Shown: positions 42,368 to 52,710, numbered from the stretch's first letter. The stretch: 64,000 bases of DNA from Fistulifera solaris (GCA_030295235.1 AP026128.1:1302001-1366000); one strand, 5' to 3'. The notes: a model not told the origin generated them from the letters alone. A program made the numbers and translations.

Positions 42368-43978
42368 ATGTTGCTGCTGCCATCGCGTGTCGTTTTTCCA
42401 ATGGGAATTATCTTCTTGGGGACGATGCATCGCTTGATACGCACCGCTGTTTCTTTCTCGGTTCCTCCTGTTTCGAGTAGTCGAAGACTGGTGACTACGA
42501 CATCTACAACACGCCTCTTTTCGACCACTCCGGGAACCTCCACTTTAGCTTCATTTGCGCCCCGTATCAAAACAGTAGATGCTAAAGAACCCACTGATTC
42601 AGACATCACTATCAAAGGATGGGTGAGAACTATTCGCAAACAAAAGACGCTCGCCTTTGCTCAAGTTAATGATGGAAGTAATTTGGGAGGTATACAATGT
42701 GTCTTGAATTTCGACCAATTGGATGAAGCCAGTCAAGCTGCAATCGACCAAGTAACGACTGGATGTGCTGTTCAAATCACCGGTCCACTTGTTCCGTCGC
42801 AAGGTGGTCAGCAAGCTGTCGAAGTCGCCGCCAAAACACTCCGTGTCGTCGGATTGTGTCCGGCCGATACTTATCCACTGGCTAAGAAACGTCATTCCTT
42901 GGAATACTTGCGCAGTATTGCCCATTTGCGGCCCCGTACCAATACTATTGCGGCGGTCGCCCGTGTTCGCTCGCAACTGGCAGCCGCCATTCATTCCTTC
43001 TTTCAATCGCAAAACTTTGTCTATGTGCAGACACCCTTGATTACGGCCAGTGATTGTGAAGGAGCCGGTGAACTCTTTCGTGTGACAACCTTGGATTTGG
43101 AACAAGAATTGCCGCGCTTGAACAATACCGACCGTACCGTAGATTACAGTCAGGATTTTTTCGGCAAACCCGCGTTCTTAACGGTGAGCGGGCAGTTAGG
43201 TGGTGAAACTCACGCTTGTGCGTTAGGTGATATCTATACCTTCGGACCAACGTTCCGGGCTGAGAACAGTCAAACTACCCGCCATTTGGCAGAATTTCAC
43301 ATGGTAGAACCGGAAATGGCCTTTGCGGATTTGCAAACGGCCATGGAGAATGCCGAACAACTGTTGAAGTACACAGTGTCGCATGTGTTGAAGAATTGCC
43401 AGGAAGATTTGACGTTCTTTTCGTCGTTCTATGACAAGGAATTGTTGGATCGATTGCAAAAGTTGGTCGATCAGCCCTTTGCACGTGTTTCGTACCGTGA
43501 AGCGATTGCGTATTTGCAAGAAGAAATTGCCAAGGATCCCTCCAAGTGGCAATACCCGCATGTTGAATTCGGTACGGATCTTGCCACCGAACACGAACGT
43601 TGGTTAGCGGAAACCAAGTTTGAGTCTTGCGTCTTTGTGTACAACTATCCCGCCGCCATAAAAGCGTTTTACATGCGCGCCAACGATGAAGACAATGGTG
43701 AAACAGTGAATGCTATGGACTTGTTGGTTCCCGGCGTCGGCGAGCTGGTGGGTGGCAGTCAACGAGAAGAGCGCTTGGATGTCCTCGAACAGAAGTTGCG
43801 CGACAATAATTTGAACTTGGACGATTATTGGTGGTACTTGGATTTGCGTCGGTACGGAAGTGTCCCTCATGCGGGCTACGGCTTGGGCTTTGAACGGTTG
43901 GTACAGTATGTGACGGGTATTGAGAATATCCGCGAAGCCATAGCTTTTCCGCGGTATCCCGGCAATGCGGAGTTCTAA
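42368..43978 (+). CDS. Asparaginyl-tRNA synthetase, organellar/bacterial type
   Basis: The frame from 42368 is intact for 536 residues. The N-terminal 60 residues are Ser/Thr/Arg-rich and suit plastid or mitochondrial targeting; Met codons at 42401 and 42425 are alternative starts. An OB-fold anticodon domain ([19 protein letters not shown]) comes first. Class II motif 1 lies near [18 protein letters not shown], motif 2 is [21 protein letters not shown], and motif 3 is [15 protein letters not shown] followed by FPRYPG. The class IIb features and GELFRVT/SGQLGGE segments fit AsnRS rather than AspRS. It charges tRNA-Asn in organelles. Confidence 0.9.
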   Translation: MLLLPSRVVFPMGIIFLGTMHRLIRTAVSFSVPPVSSSRRLVTTTSTTRLFSTTPGTSTLASFAPRIKTVDAKEPTDSDITIKGWVRTIRKQKTLAFAQVNDGSNLGGIQCVLNFDQLDEASQAAIDQVTTGCAVQITGPLVPSQGGQQAVEVAAKTLRVVGLCPADTYPLAKKRHSLEYLRSIAHLRPRTNTIAAVARVRSQLAAAIHSFFQSQNFVYVQTPLITASDCEGAGELFRVTTLDLEQELPRLNNTDRTVDYSQDFFGKPAFLTVSGQLGGETHACALGDIYTFGPTFRAENSQTTRHLAEFHMVEPEMAFADLQTAMENAEQLLKYTVSHVLKNCQEDLTFFSSFYDKELLDRLQKLVDQPFARVSYREAIAYLQEEIAKDPSKWQYPHVEFGTDLATEHERWLAETKFESCVFVYNYPAAIKAFYMRANDEDNGETVNAMDLLVPGVGELVGGSQREERLDVLEQKLRDNNLNLDDYWWYLDLRRYGSVPHAGYGLGFERLVQYVTGIENIREAIAFPRYPGNAEF

Positions 43979-44428
43979 GAAGGGAACTATGAGTTGAACA
44001 AATCGACTATGAGGAGAACTAGATGTTTTGTTTGTTCTGGCTATTTTTATGCAGGATCTTACGACGATTCACTTTGTCACACCTGGTAGCGTTTAGAATC
44101 GTAGATTGTTTATCCAAAATCTTGCTCCCATATGTTACGAGTATTTTCAATTTTTATATGATAGATCAATCTGCTTTGATCTTGTTTTAAATTACTGGTT
44201 CAAGAGAGCCTAAAAGGCATGAGGGCACAGTATTTCCCAAGACATTCTTCGTTCGAGATCCTCCGGGACTGAAGACGAGGTGAGTCACAGCATGTTGCGC
44301 CTACACGTTATGGCTATAGTGCCACTTAAACAGTAACCTTATTGTATCAATCGGGCTCACATGCGACAAAAAATTAGAAGCATTTTGTTGACGATGAGGA
44401 TTCTCATTTACAAAATCAAATTACAACA
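43979..44428. other. Intergenic region
   Basis: Nothing specific is recognised in these 450 bases between two same-strand genes; AT-rich sequence precedes the reductase ATG. Confidence 0.5.
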
Positions 44429-45265
44429 ATGACTGAGTCTTCTGTTCTTCCTCAAATAGCACCTCCTCTCTCTCTACTAGAACCGTGGACGTTACAGGGA
44501 CGCCATTACGTTGTAACTGGAGGAGCTGCGGGAATCGGTTGGGCTGTTGTGCAAGCTTTACTAGCGCACGGAGCATCGACTGTCTTATTTTGTTCGCGAA
44601 GTCCCGTCGATCTCTCTGAATTGCAAAAGACCTACCCTGATGCAACAATCTATCATGTTGTTGCTGATGTTTCGACGGAAGAAGGACGATTGTTACTTAC
44701 AGAAGCAATTACAAATAAGTTGACTTTTTTACACGGTTTAATCTCGAATGTCGGAACCAATGTTCGGAAATCATTTGAAGCGCAAACAGCGGAAGAATAT
44801 CACACAATGCTTCGCACTAACGTAGATTCGGCTTATTTTCTCTCAAAATCCTTGTCGCCTTTATTCATTTCAGGATCGACAATCGTACACGTTTCCTCAG
44901 CCGCCGGTGTACAAAGTTCCGGAACAGGAATTGCCTACGGACTCAGTAAAGCGGCCTTACACGGATTGACGCGCGGCTTGGCGTGTGAATGGGCACATCG
45001 AGGCATTCGTGTCAACGCGGTCGCTCCTTGGATGACCATGACACCTTTATTAGAAAAAGCCATTGAAGAGAATCCGAATCAACTCGACAAGGTCAAGGAA
45101 TGGACTCCTATGCACCGTCTAGCGGAAGCCAAGGAAGTGGCAGCGCCAGTTGTATTCTTGTGTTTACCGGCGAGTTCTTACATTACAGGACAAATCCTGG
45201 GAGTTGATGGAGGATTGACGGCACAAGGTTTTGCGGGGCCATGTGTTGATAGTACGGGAATCTAA
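44429..45265 (+). CDS. Short-chain dehydrogenase/reductase (tropinone-reductase-like)
   Basis: The ATG at 44429 gives 278 residues. The classical SDR features are complete: cofactor motif [13 protein letters not shown] (TGxxxGxG) near residue 30, NVG in LISNVGTN near 108, catalytic Ser in [15 protein letters not shown] near 150, and [11 protein letters not shown] (YxxxK) near 165. The C-terminal [19 protein letters not shown] and [15 protein letters not shown] are typical of tropinone reductase-like members. The Arg after the first strand (CSRSP) suggests NADPH. The substrate is not known. Confidence 0.9.
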   Translation: MTESSVLPQIAPPLSLLEPWTLQGRHYVVTGGAAGIGWAVVQALLAHGASTVLFCSRSPVDLSELQKTYPDATIYHVVADVSTEEGRLLLTEAITNKLTFLHGLISNVGTNVRKSFEAQTAEEYHTMLRTNVDSAYFLSKSLSPLFISGSTIVHVSSAAGVQSSGTGIAYGLSKAALHGLTRGLACEWAHRGIRVNAVAPWMTMTPLLEKAIEENPNQLDKVKEWTPMHRLAEAKEVAAPVVFLCLPASSYITGQILGVDGGLTAQGFAGPCVDSTGI

Positions 45266-45322
45266 AAGGTAAATAATGAGACATCATATGACTCCCTATC
45301 TTTTCAATAGCTTATTGTATTA

Positions 45323-46630
45323 CTAATTTGAGGGTCTCACGTTGACAAATGAATCCTCTACAATTGGATCGGGAACGCAAATGTCACCAACTACTTCCGA
45401 CCCCTCACACCAAGATTGCGATACAGCTTGATCCAACAAACGATGAATAGCCGCATGCAATGCTGTACGTTTCTTTTCATCCAAAGGCCACAACAAAGCT
45501 AAAGCATTCCAAGCCGGTTGTGCATGCAACAATAGATAAGTGTTTTCGGGATTTTGTTGATAGGAATAAAATCCCAAAGTGACCGATGTCGCCAAACGAC
45601 AAGCAATCAATAAAGGTATGGCTCGTCGTTCGGCTTCTGACAATTGCGTGACGCTATGATATCCACGCAAGACAGCGGCCGCCGCCGAAAAACCTCGTTG
45701 CGATTTTCCGTACGAGGATAACATGGCATACGCCATGCATATGGCGACATCTGCGGCGCGCCAAGTTTCGACGGCATCACCATAATCAATTACACCCGTG
45801 ACGCGACATTGCTCATCACAGAGAATATTCGCATCATTCAAGTCATTGTGACACACTCCAACGGGCAACGTTTGTTGGAAATCCGGTAATTGAGCTGAAA
45901 ATACATCCAGAATCGACAAAATTCGAGCTTGTTTGTCGTCGGCTGTGGGCAGATACTGTATCACAAAGGGATGAATATCCAGAACATGCCGAAGATTCCA
46001 GATGTGATAGCGTTGCGCTGCCTTTTTCCATGGAGCATCCTTCTCGGCATGTTGTTGAGGAAACGCGACATCGAATGCTCGATGCAAATGTCCTAAATAA
46101 GAACCCGTGAGAAGGAGTGTTTCGACGGGCAAGAAGAGAATTGTCGACATGGGTCGTCCCGGAACCCACGATAAGAGACGACAACACAGCATCTGGGGCG
46201 AATGTTGCTCCGAAACGACGGACAAGGAAGCGGAGATAACTGTTGGTGTAGAATTGTTGGGATTTTCAAGTAAGTTTTTGGCCCTTTCGACCGGTAGATT
46301 GGAGGTAATATGAGGCTCCGGACGCAAAGCTTCCATAAGAGCATTCTGAAAGGCAATACAAGACGTTTCGGCATCTTGGAGGAATTGTTTTGATTCAACA
46401 CCATTGTGTATCTTGAATAGATAGAGCGTATCATCCAGTTGCACTTTATAATTCGCATCATCGTACGAGTCAAGCTGTTGTAGGACTCGGTATGTTTGGG
46501 CCGTGAAGTGCTGTCGAAGAAGCTCTTCTACTGCTTCCAGAGAAACTGACGGTACAAGAAGCTTTCGCCATTCTTCTTCAGTTCGTTCTGCGTCGCTTTT
46601 CCTGTTGTTATCACCGGAATTGGGGGACAT
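45323..46630 (-). CDS. Hydroxylysine-kinase-like phosphotransferase (APH family)
   Basis: The ATG at 46630 gives 435 residues with an intact frame. The N-terminal lobe holds LDSYDDANYKVQ, closely resembling the LDSYDDxNF segment of human hydroxylysine kinase, and LFKIHNG with the ATP-contacting Lys. The catalytic loop is CHNDLNDANIL and the metal-binding motif VIDYGDAVETW. This order is typical of APH-fold kinases; HYKK uses GTP to phosphorylate 5-hydroxylysine. The N-terminal resemblance makes HYKK-type the best guess, but choline or homoserine-type kinases are possible. An array of 34-bp repeats lies 210 bases upstream. Confidence 0.75.
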   Translation of the reverse strand: MSPNSGDNNRKSDAERTEEEWRKLLVPSVSLEAVEELLRQHFTAQTYRVLQQLDSYDDANYKVQLDDTLYLFKIHNGVESKQFLQDAETSCIAFQNALMEALRPEPHITSNLPVERAKNLLENPNNSTPTVISASLSVVSEQHSPQMLCCRLLSWVPGRPMSTILFLPVETLLLTGSYLGHLHRAFDVAFPQQHAEKDAPWKKAAQRYHIWNLRHVLDIHPFVIQYLPTADDKQARILSILDVFSAQLPDFQQTLPVGVCHNDLNDANILCDEQCRVTGVIDYGDAVETWRAADVAICMAYAMLSSYGKSQRGFSAAAAVLRGYHSVTQLSEAERRAIPLLIACRLATSVTLGFYSYQQNPENTYLLLHAQPAWNALALLWPLDEKKRTALHAAIHRLLDQAVSQSWCEGSEVVGDICVPDPIVEDSFVNVRPSN

Positions 46631-46837
46631 TTTCTATCTTGTAGCTTCAATTCAGAAAAATATGCAGATCGTTACGTGATAAGTAACAAAAATCTTGAAT
46701 TCGTTGAGCGAGCGTTCTATTTGGATGTGATATTTGTAAGCGATTGAATCATCATTGATTGAAGATTGATGATGCAACAACAGGCTTTGTAGATAACAAA
46801 AGTGCTGCAAAAATGAAAATGCGACGATTTTTTGACG

Positions 46838-46932
46838 TCTCCAGAAAATGTGGGAGTGTGATGTTTCCTCGTCCCCAGAAAATGTGGGCGCGTCATATTA
46901 TCACGCCTCCAGAAAATGTGGAAGCGTGGTAA
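46838..46932 (-). repeat. 34-bp tandem array A4 (three units)
   Basis: CCAGAAAATG begins at 46841, 46875 and 46909, exactly 34 bases apart. On the minus strand the units read CCCACATTTTCTGGAGACGT, CCCACATTTTCTGGGGACGA and TCCACATTTTCTGGAGGCGT. Both the period and the core match array A1, 34 kb away, and the direction is again toward the adjacent gene's start. Confidence 0.9.
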
Positions 46933-47170
46933 TAAAAAAAGTACGGAGTTAGTCTTTACATTGGCTTACGCAGTGCTACAGTGCAAACTTGGTAAGGAAA
47001 ATATTTCATTTGAATTTTCGGCGTGCATTTGAAATGCTGCCTCAACACTTTGATTATGAATTATAATAGTTAGTTGAAGTTTAAGCAAGCTAACTGAGCG
47101 AACGAATTTAGATAAAAATCTGGCTCGGTACAGTAATACTACAGCTGGTGTCCGACCGTCTCAACACCAA

Positions 47171-47597
47171 GTAGCCCTCGTAGAACATGTACCAGAAAAT
47201 TTCTCCCGTGTAATTTTACGTACAAAATGCCCATTTTTCATACCCTTTTTCTATTTCACCAGTAACTCGTATGAATAATATTTTTATATAGATAAATTCA
47301 GAATTTTACAAGGAACAACAAAATAGGGGGATGTCCACGAGATTGGCATTACCTGTGAAATGACAGGAATCCAAGTTTCAACCTCTGTAGCTCCGGAAGT
47401 AATGCCAATCTCGTGGACATCCCCCTACTTTGTTGCTCCTTGTAAAATTGTGAATTTATCTGTATAAAATGATTATTCATACGAACTATTGGTGAAATGA
47501 ATAAAGGGTCTGAAAAATGGGCATTTTGTACGGAGTACGTAAATTTACACGGCAGAAATTTTCTGGTACCGGGTACATGTTCTACGAGGGCCTACTT
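47171..47597. mobile_element. Foldback (hairpin MITE-like) element with long inverted arms
   Basis: The left arm is 47171-47352 and the right arm about 47399-47597, with a 46-base centre. The outer ends are AAGTAGCCCTCGTAGAACAT and its complement, and the inner ends ATGTCCACGAGATTGGCATT and its complement. The arms pair almost throughout but differ by two 7-bp insertions in the right arm, plus single changes. It has no coding capacity. No clear target duplication is seen, so the family is unassigned. Confidence 0.85.
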
Positions 47598-48045
47598 TGT
47601 TTTATAGGAAACACGGACAAATTCTTATAAAAATGATCCGCAACAATAAGATCATGGAGTCCTGCGTTGAAGTCCAGAACGAATCTACATGCCTCCATTG
47701 AATTGATTTACAAATCAGCTGCAGGGCTTGGTACAGTAACTTTTTAAAAAAAAGTTAAAGGACCTTTCAGACTGGTAGAGCCAACGGAAAATAGGAATCA
47801 TTCAAAATCTGCGATCCTTTATATTTTCTGTTGTCTATAGAATTGTAGCTGCTGCTTCACATCTTGCGATGATTAGTCAGCTATATGAAAGAACGTTGAA
47901 GAGCACACACTTATCACAACAATCCAGTCATTTACACAATCCCTTTTCTTCCGACCATAATTCATTTTGTTCTGATCGACAAAATGGGGAACTTCTTAGC
48001 TTGTCGACATCTACAGAATACAGGCAACTCGATCTCACAAGCTCA

Positions 48046-48543
48046 TTATTGCGCTACATGACTCGCTGACTGCAAAAACTCCACCATGGCTTTCAACTGC
48101 ACTAATTCTTCATCGTCGTCTTCGTGATCCGGATCATCTAATATTTCTTGCAACTCGGCCTGCTTTGCCTCTAATGCAGTTTGTTGTTCTTGATTGCGCT
48201 GATAAAGAAGTGCTGGTTGTTTTTGTAGAAGTATTTGTGCTGCGGGGACCGTTGTAGCATGATGCAAAGCCGTATCTCCGTCATGATCTGTAGCATCGAC
48301 GCGGACTTGCGGTTGCTGCAACAACCATTCCATAACTGATATTTGACCGTAGGAAGCAGCCGCTTGTAACAATGTGTAGCCATTCTCATCAGCACAATCG
48401 GGAGTTTGTTGCAAAGTACGCAAACAGTCTTGTAGTATGGTCAAATAACCTTCCGATGCAGCACTCCACAAGGTCGAAGGATCATCCAAGGGCCAATCGG
48501 GTGTGTTGTTGTTTACACTGGGGCGTCCTAAGCCGAACGACAT
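48046..48543 (-). CDS. Ankyrin-repeat protein
   Basis: The ATG at 48543 gives 165 residues. Ankyrin repeats are visible: LWSAASEGYLTILQDCLRTL near residue 25, NGYTLLQAAASYGQISVMEWLL near 55, and HDGDTALHHATTVPAAQILL near 85. A coiled-coil-like, Glu/Gln-rich and acidic C-terminus (LEAKQAELQEILDD, DHEDDDEE) follows. The layout resembles small diatom and yeast (YAR1-type) ankyrin proteins; YAR1 is a ribosomal protein S3 chaperone with a similar acidic tail, but this identity is only suggestive. Confidence 0.75.
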   Translation of the reverse strand: MSFGLGRPSVNNNTPDWPLDDPSTLWSAASEGYLTILQDCLRTLQQTPDCADENGYTLLQAAASYGQISVMEWLLQQPQVRVDATDHDGDTALHHATTVPAAQILLQKQPALLYQRNQEQQTALEAKQAELQEILDDPDHEDDDEELVQLKAMVEFLQSASHVAQ

Positions 48544-48960
48544 TTCTTTGTAATTTGTTGAATAGAATAGTGTTTGATGAACGAAGGGAAAGGAAGAACG
48601 GATAGGGCAGCTATAAGGTTACTTTTATTGAGCTTGTTGCTCGTAAAGCGTTTGTTGCTGTTCTTTACGGAGTACTATTAGACTACGTATTTATTTGCGG
48701 CGAAAATGATGGGTGCGGAGTGCGGAGTGCGGAGAATGAATCGAGGCGGACGACTGTTGGACGAAAGGCATTCGTGACTGCTATTATGAGACCGTTGAAC
48801 CGTGAATGCGACTCCGTCCACGTCAGAGAGATCGATATCGATCTGCTCGTCGCGCCATTTTTCTCATTAAACCGACGTTTGTGGTTCTCTATCATTTCTT
48901 CAGTTCATAATCAATGCTGTTTAACCCTTCTACCTCCTCCATCTTTCGTTTAAAGAAAAG
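48544..48960. promoter_or_regulatory. Bidirectional upstream region
   Basis: About 415 bases between divergent starts. A TACGGAGTA word lies near 48667 and a GGTGCGGAGTGCGGAGTGCGG run near 48713. No gene is supported. Confidence 0.4.
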
Positions 48961-50445
48961 ATGCGGGGCGTTGCAATAATCTGGCTGCTATCAAGCTACT
49001 ACTTAATATCACTCACGTCTTACGAACTGCCAACGAAGCCTTCTATTTCATTGGCATCACTGCAGCGACTCAATCAAGTCACTTCTGCTACACAAGCACA
49101 GCAAATACTACAACAAGCGACACAAGACAGCCCAAATCGTCTCTTTGCATCGATACAAATACCTGCTGGTGCGAGTAGCCGAGGAATTTCCGATGGGGAT
49201 TTGGCCATTCAGACACGGCTTGTCAACAAACAGTATTCGATCGAAGAACTCTGTTTTGATGCCGTATCGGGGCACCGCGATGCGAATCGAGCATCCTGGG
49301 CTGTGGTTTGTATCATGACTGCTAGTGTTTCATCGACGATATTGGTACAAAGTATCACAGTCGGACCGGAAATTCTGCGTTTTGTTGTGGCTTGGTGTAC
49401 TTGTTTTGCCCCCTTGTTCTTCGCTGGATACGGAATTGCGCGAACGGAACAATTGCAGGCGGTCTTGGCCAATGTACAACGCCAGCTCTTTCCTTCTTAT
49501 CGGAAACGGTTACTGCAGCATGAAGCTGGTCATTTTCTCATGGGGCATTTGTTAGGATGGCCGATACAGAATTATCAATTGGAGGCTGGATTGCAACAAG
49601 CGGTGCTATTTTATCCGTTGGCGGATGAGTTTGTCGGAGTTACACGGGCACAGCAACTTGGATTTGATAGCAATAGGAAGCAAAGAGATGAGACATCACT
49701 AGAAGAGCAGAGGGAAGCGAGTGCTCCATTTTACAGTCCTCAAGGTCGTGGTCGACGAGAGTTGTTCGAACAATCTGTCTTTCGTAAGAGCACCAACAAG
49801 GACGACAAGGACCAGAAACGACAAGAATTTTCACGCTTACCCAAACTTCAAGATCCTACGACTGTATGGCCGTACAAAGGATTCTCCGATGCTGTTTTGG
49901 ATCAGATTACTGTTGTAAGTGTAGCGGGCGTTTGTGCCGAGCTATTGCTGACGGGCAGTGCAGAAGGAGGTGTTGCCGATTTACAACAGTTAACCGTCAT
50001 TTTAAAAGAAGCTTCGGCTGAAACTCTCACGGAACGTGATGTGCGAAACAAAATACGGTATGCACTAGGATTCACAATGAGTCAGTTGCGAAGACATCTG
50101 GGGGTTTTGGATGCACTTGCTGAGGCTATGGATGAAGGCAAGAGTGTAGCTGACTGTGTTTATGTGATGGAGACATGTTCGAATGTTAATGGCCAAACAC
50201 TGACTGTTCCAGATTATGAGTTGCAGCGACGGCGGGCATATCGGGAGGCTAATTGGTTAGAACGGGCTCTCTTAGGAGAAAACAAACATTTAGATGTCGA
50301 CGAAAACCGATTCGTGCAAGGCAAGGGCGGAGGTTCGCGGAAGCAAACCGTTCGACTCACAGGAGACGATCCCCTATATCTTGCGCTCGCAATTTCGTTT
50401 TGCTTCTTTGTTTGGGCCAGCAATGGTGGACTGTCTTTACACTAG
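48961..50445 (+). CDS. M41-like zinc protease lacking an AAA domain, probably plastid
   Basis: The ATG at 48961 gives 494 residues. A hydrophobic N-terminal signal (IIWLLSSYYLISLTS) suits secretory or plastid entry. Two hydrophobic segments lie near residues 120-170. LLQHEAGHFLMGHLLGWP near residue 180 carries HEAGH, the zinc site of FtsH/M41 peptidases, and VVSVAGVCAELLLTGSAEGGVAD with DLQQL near 325 matches the family region that provides the third ligand. No Walker motifs are present, so it is not a full FtsH. Plants have plastid proteins with this reduced layout. A C-terminal membrane segment (LYLALAISFCFFVWA) ends the protein. Confidence 0.8.
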   Translation: MRGVAIIWLLSSYYLISLTSYELPTKPSISLASLQRLNQVTSATQAQQILQQATQDSPNRLFASIQIPAGASSRGISDGDLAIQTRLVNKQYSIEELCFDAVSGHRDANRASWAVVCIMTASVSSTILVQSITVGPEILRFVVAWCTCFAPLFFAGYGIARTEQLQAVLANVQRQLFPSYRKRLLQHEAGHFLMGHLLGWPIQNYQLEAGLQQAVLFYPLADEFVGVTRAQQLGFDSNRKQRDETSLEEQREASAPFYSPQGRGRRELFEQSVFRKSTNKDDKDQKRQEFSRLPKLQDPTTVWPYKGFSDAVLDQITVVSVAGVCAELLLTGSAEGGVADLQQLTVILKEASAETLTERDVRNKIRYALGFTMSQLRRHLGVLDALAEAMDEGKSVADCVYVMETCSNVNGQTLTVPDYELQRRRAYREANWLERALLGENKHLDVDENRFVQGKGGGSRKQTVRLTGDDPLYLALAISFCFFVWASNGGLSLH

Positions 50446-50534
50446 AGAAAGAAAGGAAAGAACTACACATGCCAGAAGCTACGACAAAACTACATCGCTA
50501 CGTTGAATTTATATTCTTGATTGGCAATAAGCAT

Positions 50535-52710
50535 TTACTTTTGGATGATGGTGAGAATCTTGTTGGTGCGGGCCTTGATAAAGTGTTCACGAACAACGTT
50601 CCACTCGTTCATTTTGTCTCCCTCGTCAATCAGAAGAGAAACCCAGCATCGCTCTTGTTGTCGAGGTAGCGGTTCACGATCTTTGGAGCCCTTGTAGTTA
50701 CGATTGATATGAGGTAGACTACGGTCTTCGGCGACCTGCAATCCAAGTGACAGCTGCACAAAGATCGGGAGACGCGACGGTTGACTCTCGGTTTCCGCTG
50801 CAGATTCACTGTGATCAAGATTGGGAATCATTGGACAACCAAGGCTTGTTGAAGCGTCCGAATCCTGGTATTTCATATCGGCGAAGCCTTTCCAGATTGT
50901 CTTTGTGGGGCTGTCGATGTCGTTCAACTGATACTCACCGTCAATACTAGGGACCGGAGTTTTCTTGTCGGTCACTTCGCGTCCTCTATTGACTGGCCAT
51001 TCCCAACGCAACCAATGCTGTTTCTGAAGCTCGAACCGTTCTTTCAGTTGCTCCTTCTTCTCATCTAACAATTGCAAGGACTCGTACCGATCCTTCATGT
51101 TGCTCATGAGTTCGGTTTGCAGAACCTCGAGACGATGCTTCAGCATGTCGGTTCCGAGGTAGAATGCATCCCCGTCATGAGAACGGATCATGGTAAAATG
51201 ATCAATCGAATCAAATGCGGATGGCTTGACAGGACGGTCGTTTTCTTCGCGTTTGAGAGAACGCTTCCAACGAAATCGCTTGGCTTGCTGGGGTGTGCAC
51301 ATTTCGACACTTGCTTCGTCGATGTTGAACCACAACGCCACTCCGCGCACAGTAGGATCCTCATCCGGCCCGAACGCTATCTCTCGCACCAGAATGTGTT
51401 CATCTTTGTGGGATCGATATTCCGAAATCGGAATTTCATGAACCACAAGGTTCTTGACAGAGAAGGCTCGCTTTTGAAGCACCATACAAAGCTCTTCGTA
51501 AATGACATGCTGCGGACGGTACTTGTACTGCCACTCGGGAGAGGAACCGCGCATTTGCAACGCAACTTGTAGCTTGACGATTGCATGGACCGCTTTCTTT
51601 TGACGTCGACTGTCGACCCATCCGTTCTTGACGTAATTTATGTTGCACACGAGCTTGTAATAGTCACTCCAATTCTCGTTGACCATGCTGAACTGATGGC
51701 CGAACGGGTGTCCCATCAAGATGTGATTCTGGCGCTTTTGATTGAGAGCTTCGACGTTGATATCGGTAGCCATGGTATTCCCTTGTGTCTCAGTCTGTGG
51801 TAACCACGAGTGATAGGTTCCGCCGACCCTAGGATCGTGAATACTCGTACAGCGTTTACCGAAAGGACTGCGTCGATAGTCGAGAGTGAGTTGAGGTATA
51901 AAAGATGCTTACAGAACAGCTGGCCTCGTGATATTAAAGTTCTTACCATGAACCCGTGGAGATCCAAGTAAAGCACGGCTTAATGCGATACGTATCTTTA
52001 TCCACCAACCCAGCTTCATGCAAATCCCACAGTTTGGTCATTTGCAATTCTTCTTCTCCGTGCGCATAAGTACATTCTGTTGCAAGCAAGTCAAGAAAGA
52101 GTCAAGTGAGTGCGAATACGCAACAAATACAAGCAATCATCAAGCTATTTTGCTTTCACTTACCCGAACCGAACGGACACATTTTTCCGTTCATGTAATG
52201 GATGCACATTTCTGTTTTAATCCGAGTCTTCCGATTCAATTCATCATCTGTGGTAGTGGTGGTCGCGACTTGTTTGAACGGCGATTTCTTTCCGAGGGGA
52301 CTTTTGAGTCGCGGCGAAGCACGAAACGTGCTGTTGCCTGGACTACAACTCCAACGCATCATCCCGAACGAATCATCTCCCCATGACTCGGATACTGTAT
52401 CTTCTGTGACGAGACTTCGCATGGAAGGGGACGTTGTTCCGTTCTTATGATAAACGGGAGGCGTATAACGACCCGCTGTATTGCGTTCCTCTTTGATGGG
52501 TACAAAATCGTACGGAGAACGGGGTTGCGGAGTGCTCCAACCTCGCGAAACGACTGTAACAGGACTGGTCATTCCATCTTCTCCAGTATGAGGAATTTCA
52601 ATGCATTGTATGCTCGGTGATTGTGTGCGGGAACGGGACGGGATAGGACGACGAATGTGAAGAGGGGATTGATGATTCTTCGATGATTGTTGCGGACGAT
52701 ACGGTAACAT
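50535..52710 (-). CDS. Tandem CCCH zinc-finger protein (TIS11/tristetraprolin-like, three exons)
   Basis: Exons are 52164-52710, 51947-52076 and 50535-51867; the introns (87 and 79 bases) have GTAAGT/ACAG and GTAAGA/GCAG borders. The joined length is exactly 2010 bases, 669 residues. Finger 1 is [20 protein letters not shown] with lead-in RIKTEM; finger 2 is [20 protein letters not shown] with lead-in YRIKP. Both obey C-x8-C-x5-C-x3-H, the RNA-binding type that in TIS11 proteins recognises AU-rich 3' ends and promotes decay. The linker is 28 residues rather than 18. The Ser/Pro-rich N-terminus and a 410-residue C-terminal part ([11 protein letters not shown]-like and coiled-coil regions) are unassigned. 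The ATG at 52710 is used; the open frame above has only a GTG. Confidence 0.85.

Larger units (their letters stand above)
46631..48045. other. Intergenic region with a repeat array and a foldback element
   Basis: It holds array A4 (46838-46932) 5' of the kinase gene and a foldback element (47171-47597). The rest (47600-48045) has no supported gene. Confidence 0.6.

Noticed and set aside
47869-48069. A 66-codon frame upstream of the ankyrin gene's 3' end
   Set aside because: It overlaps the end of the ankyrin gene on the other strand, has Ser-rich low complexity and no recognisable feature.
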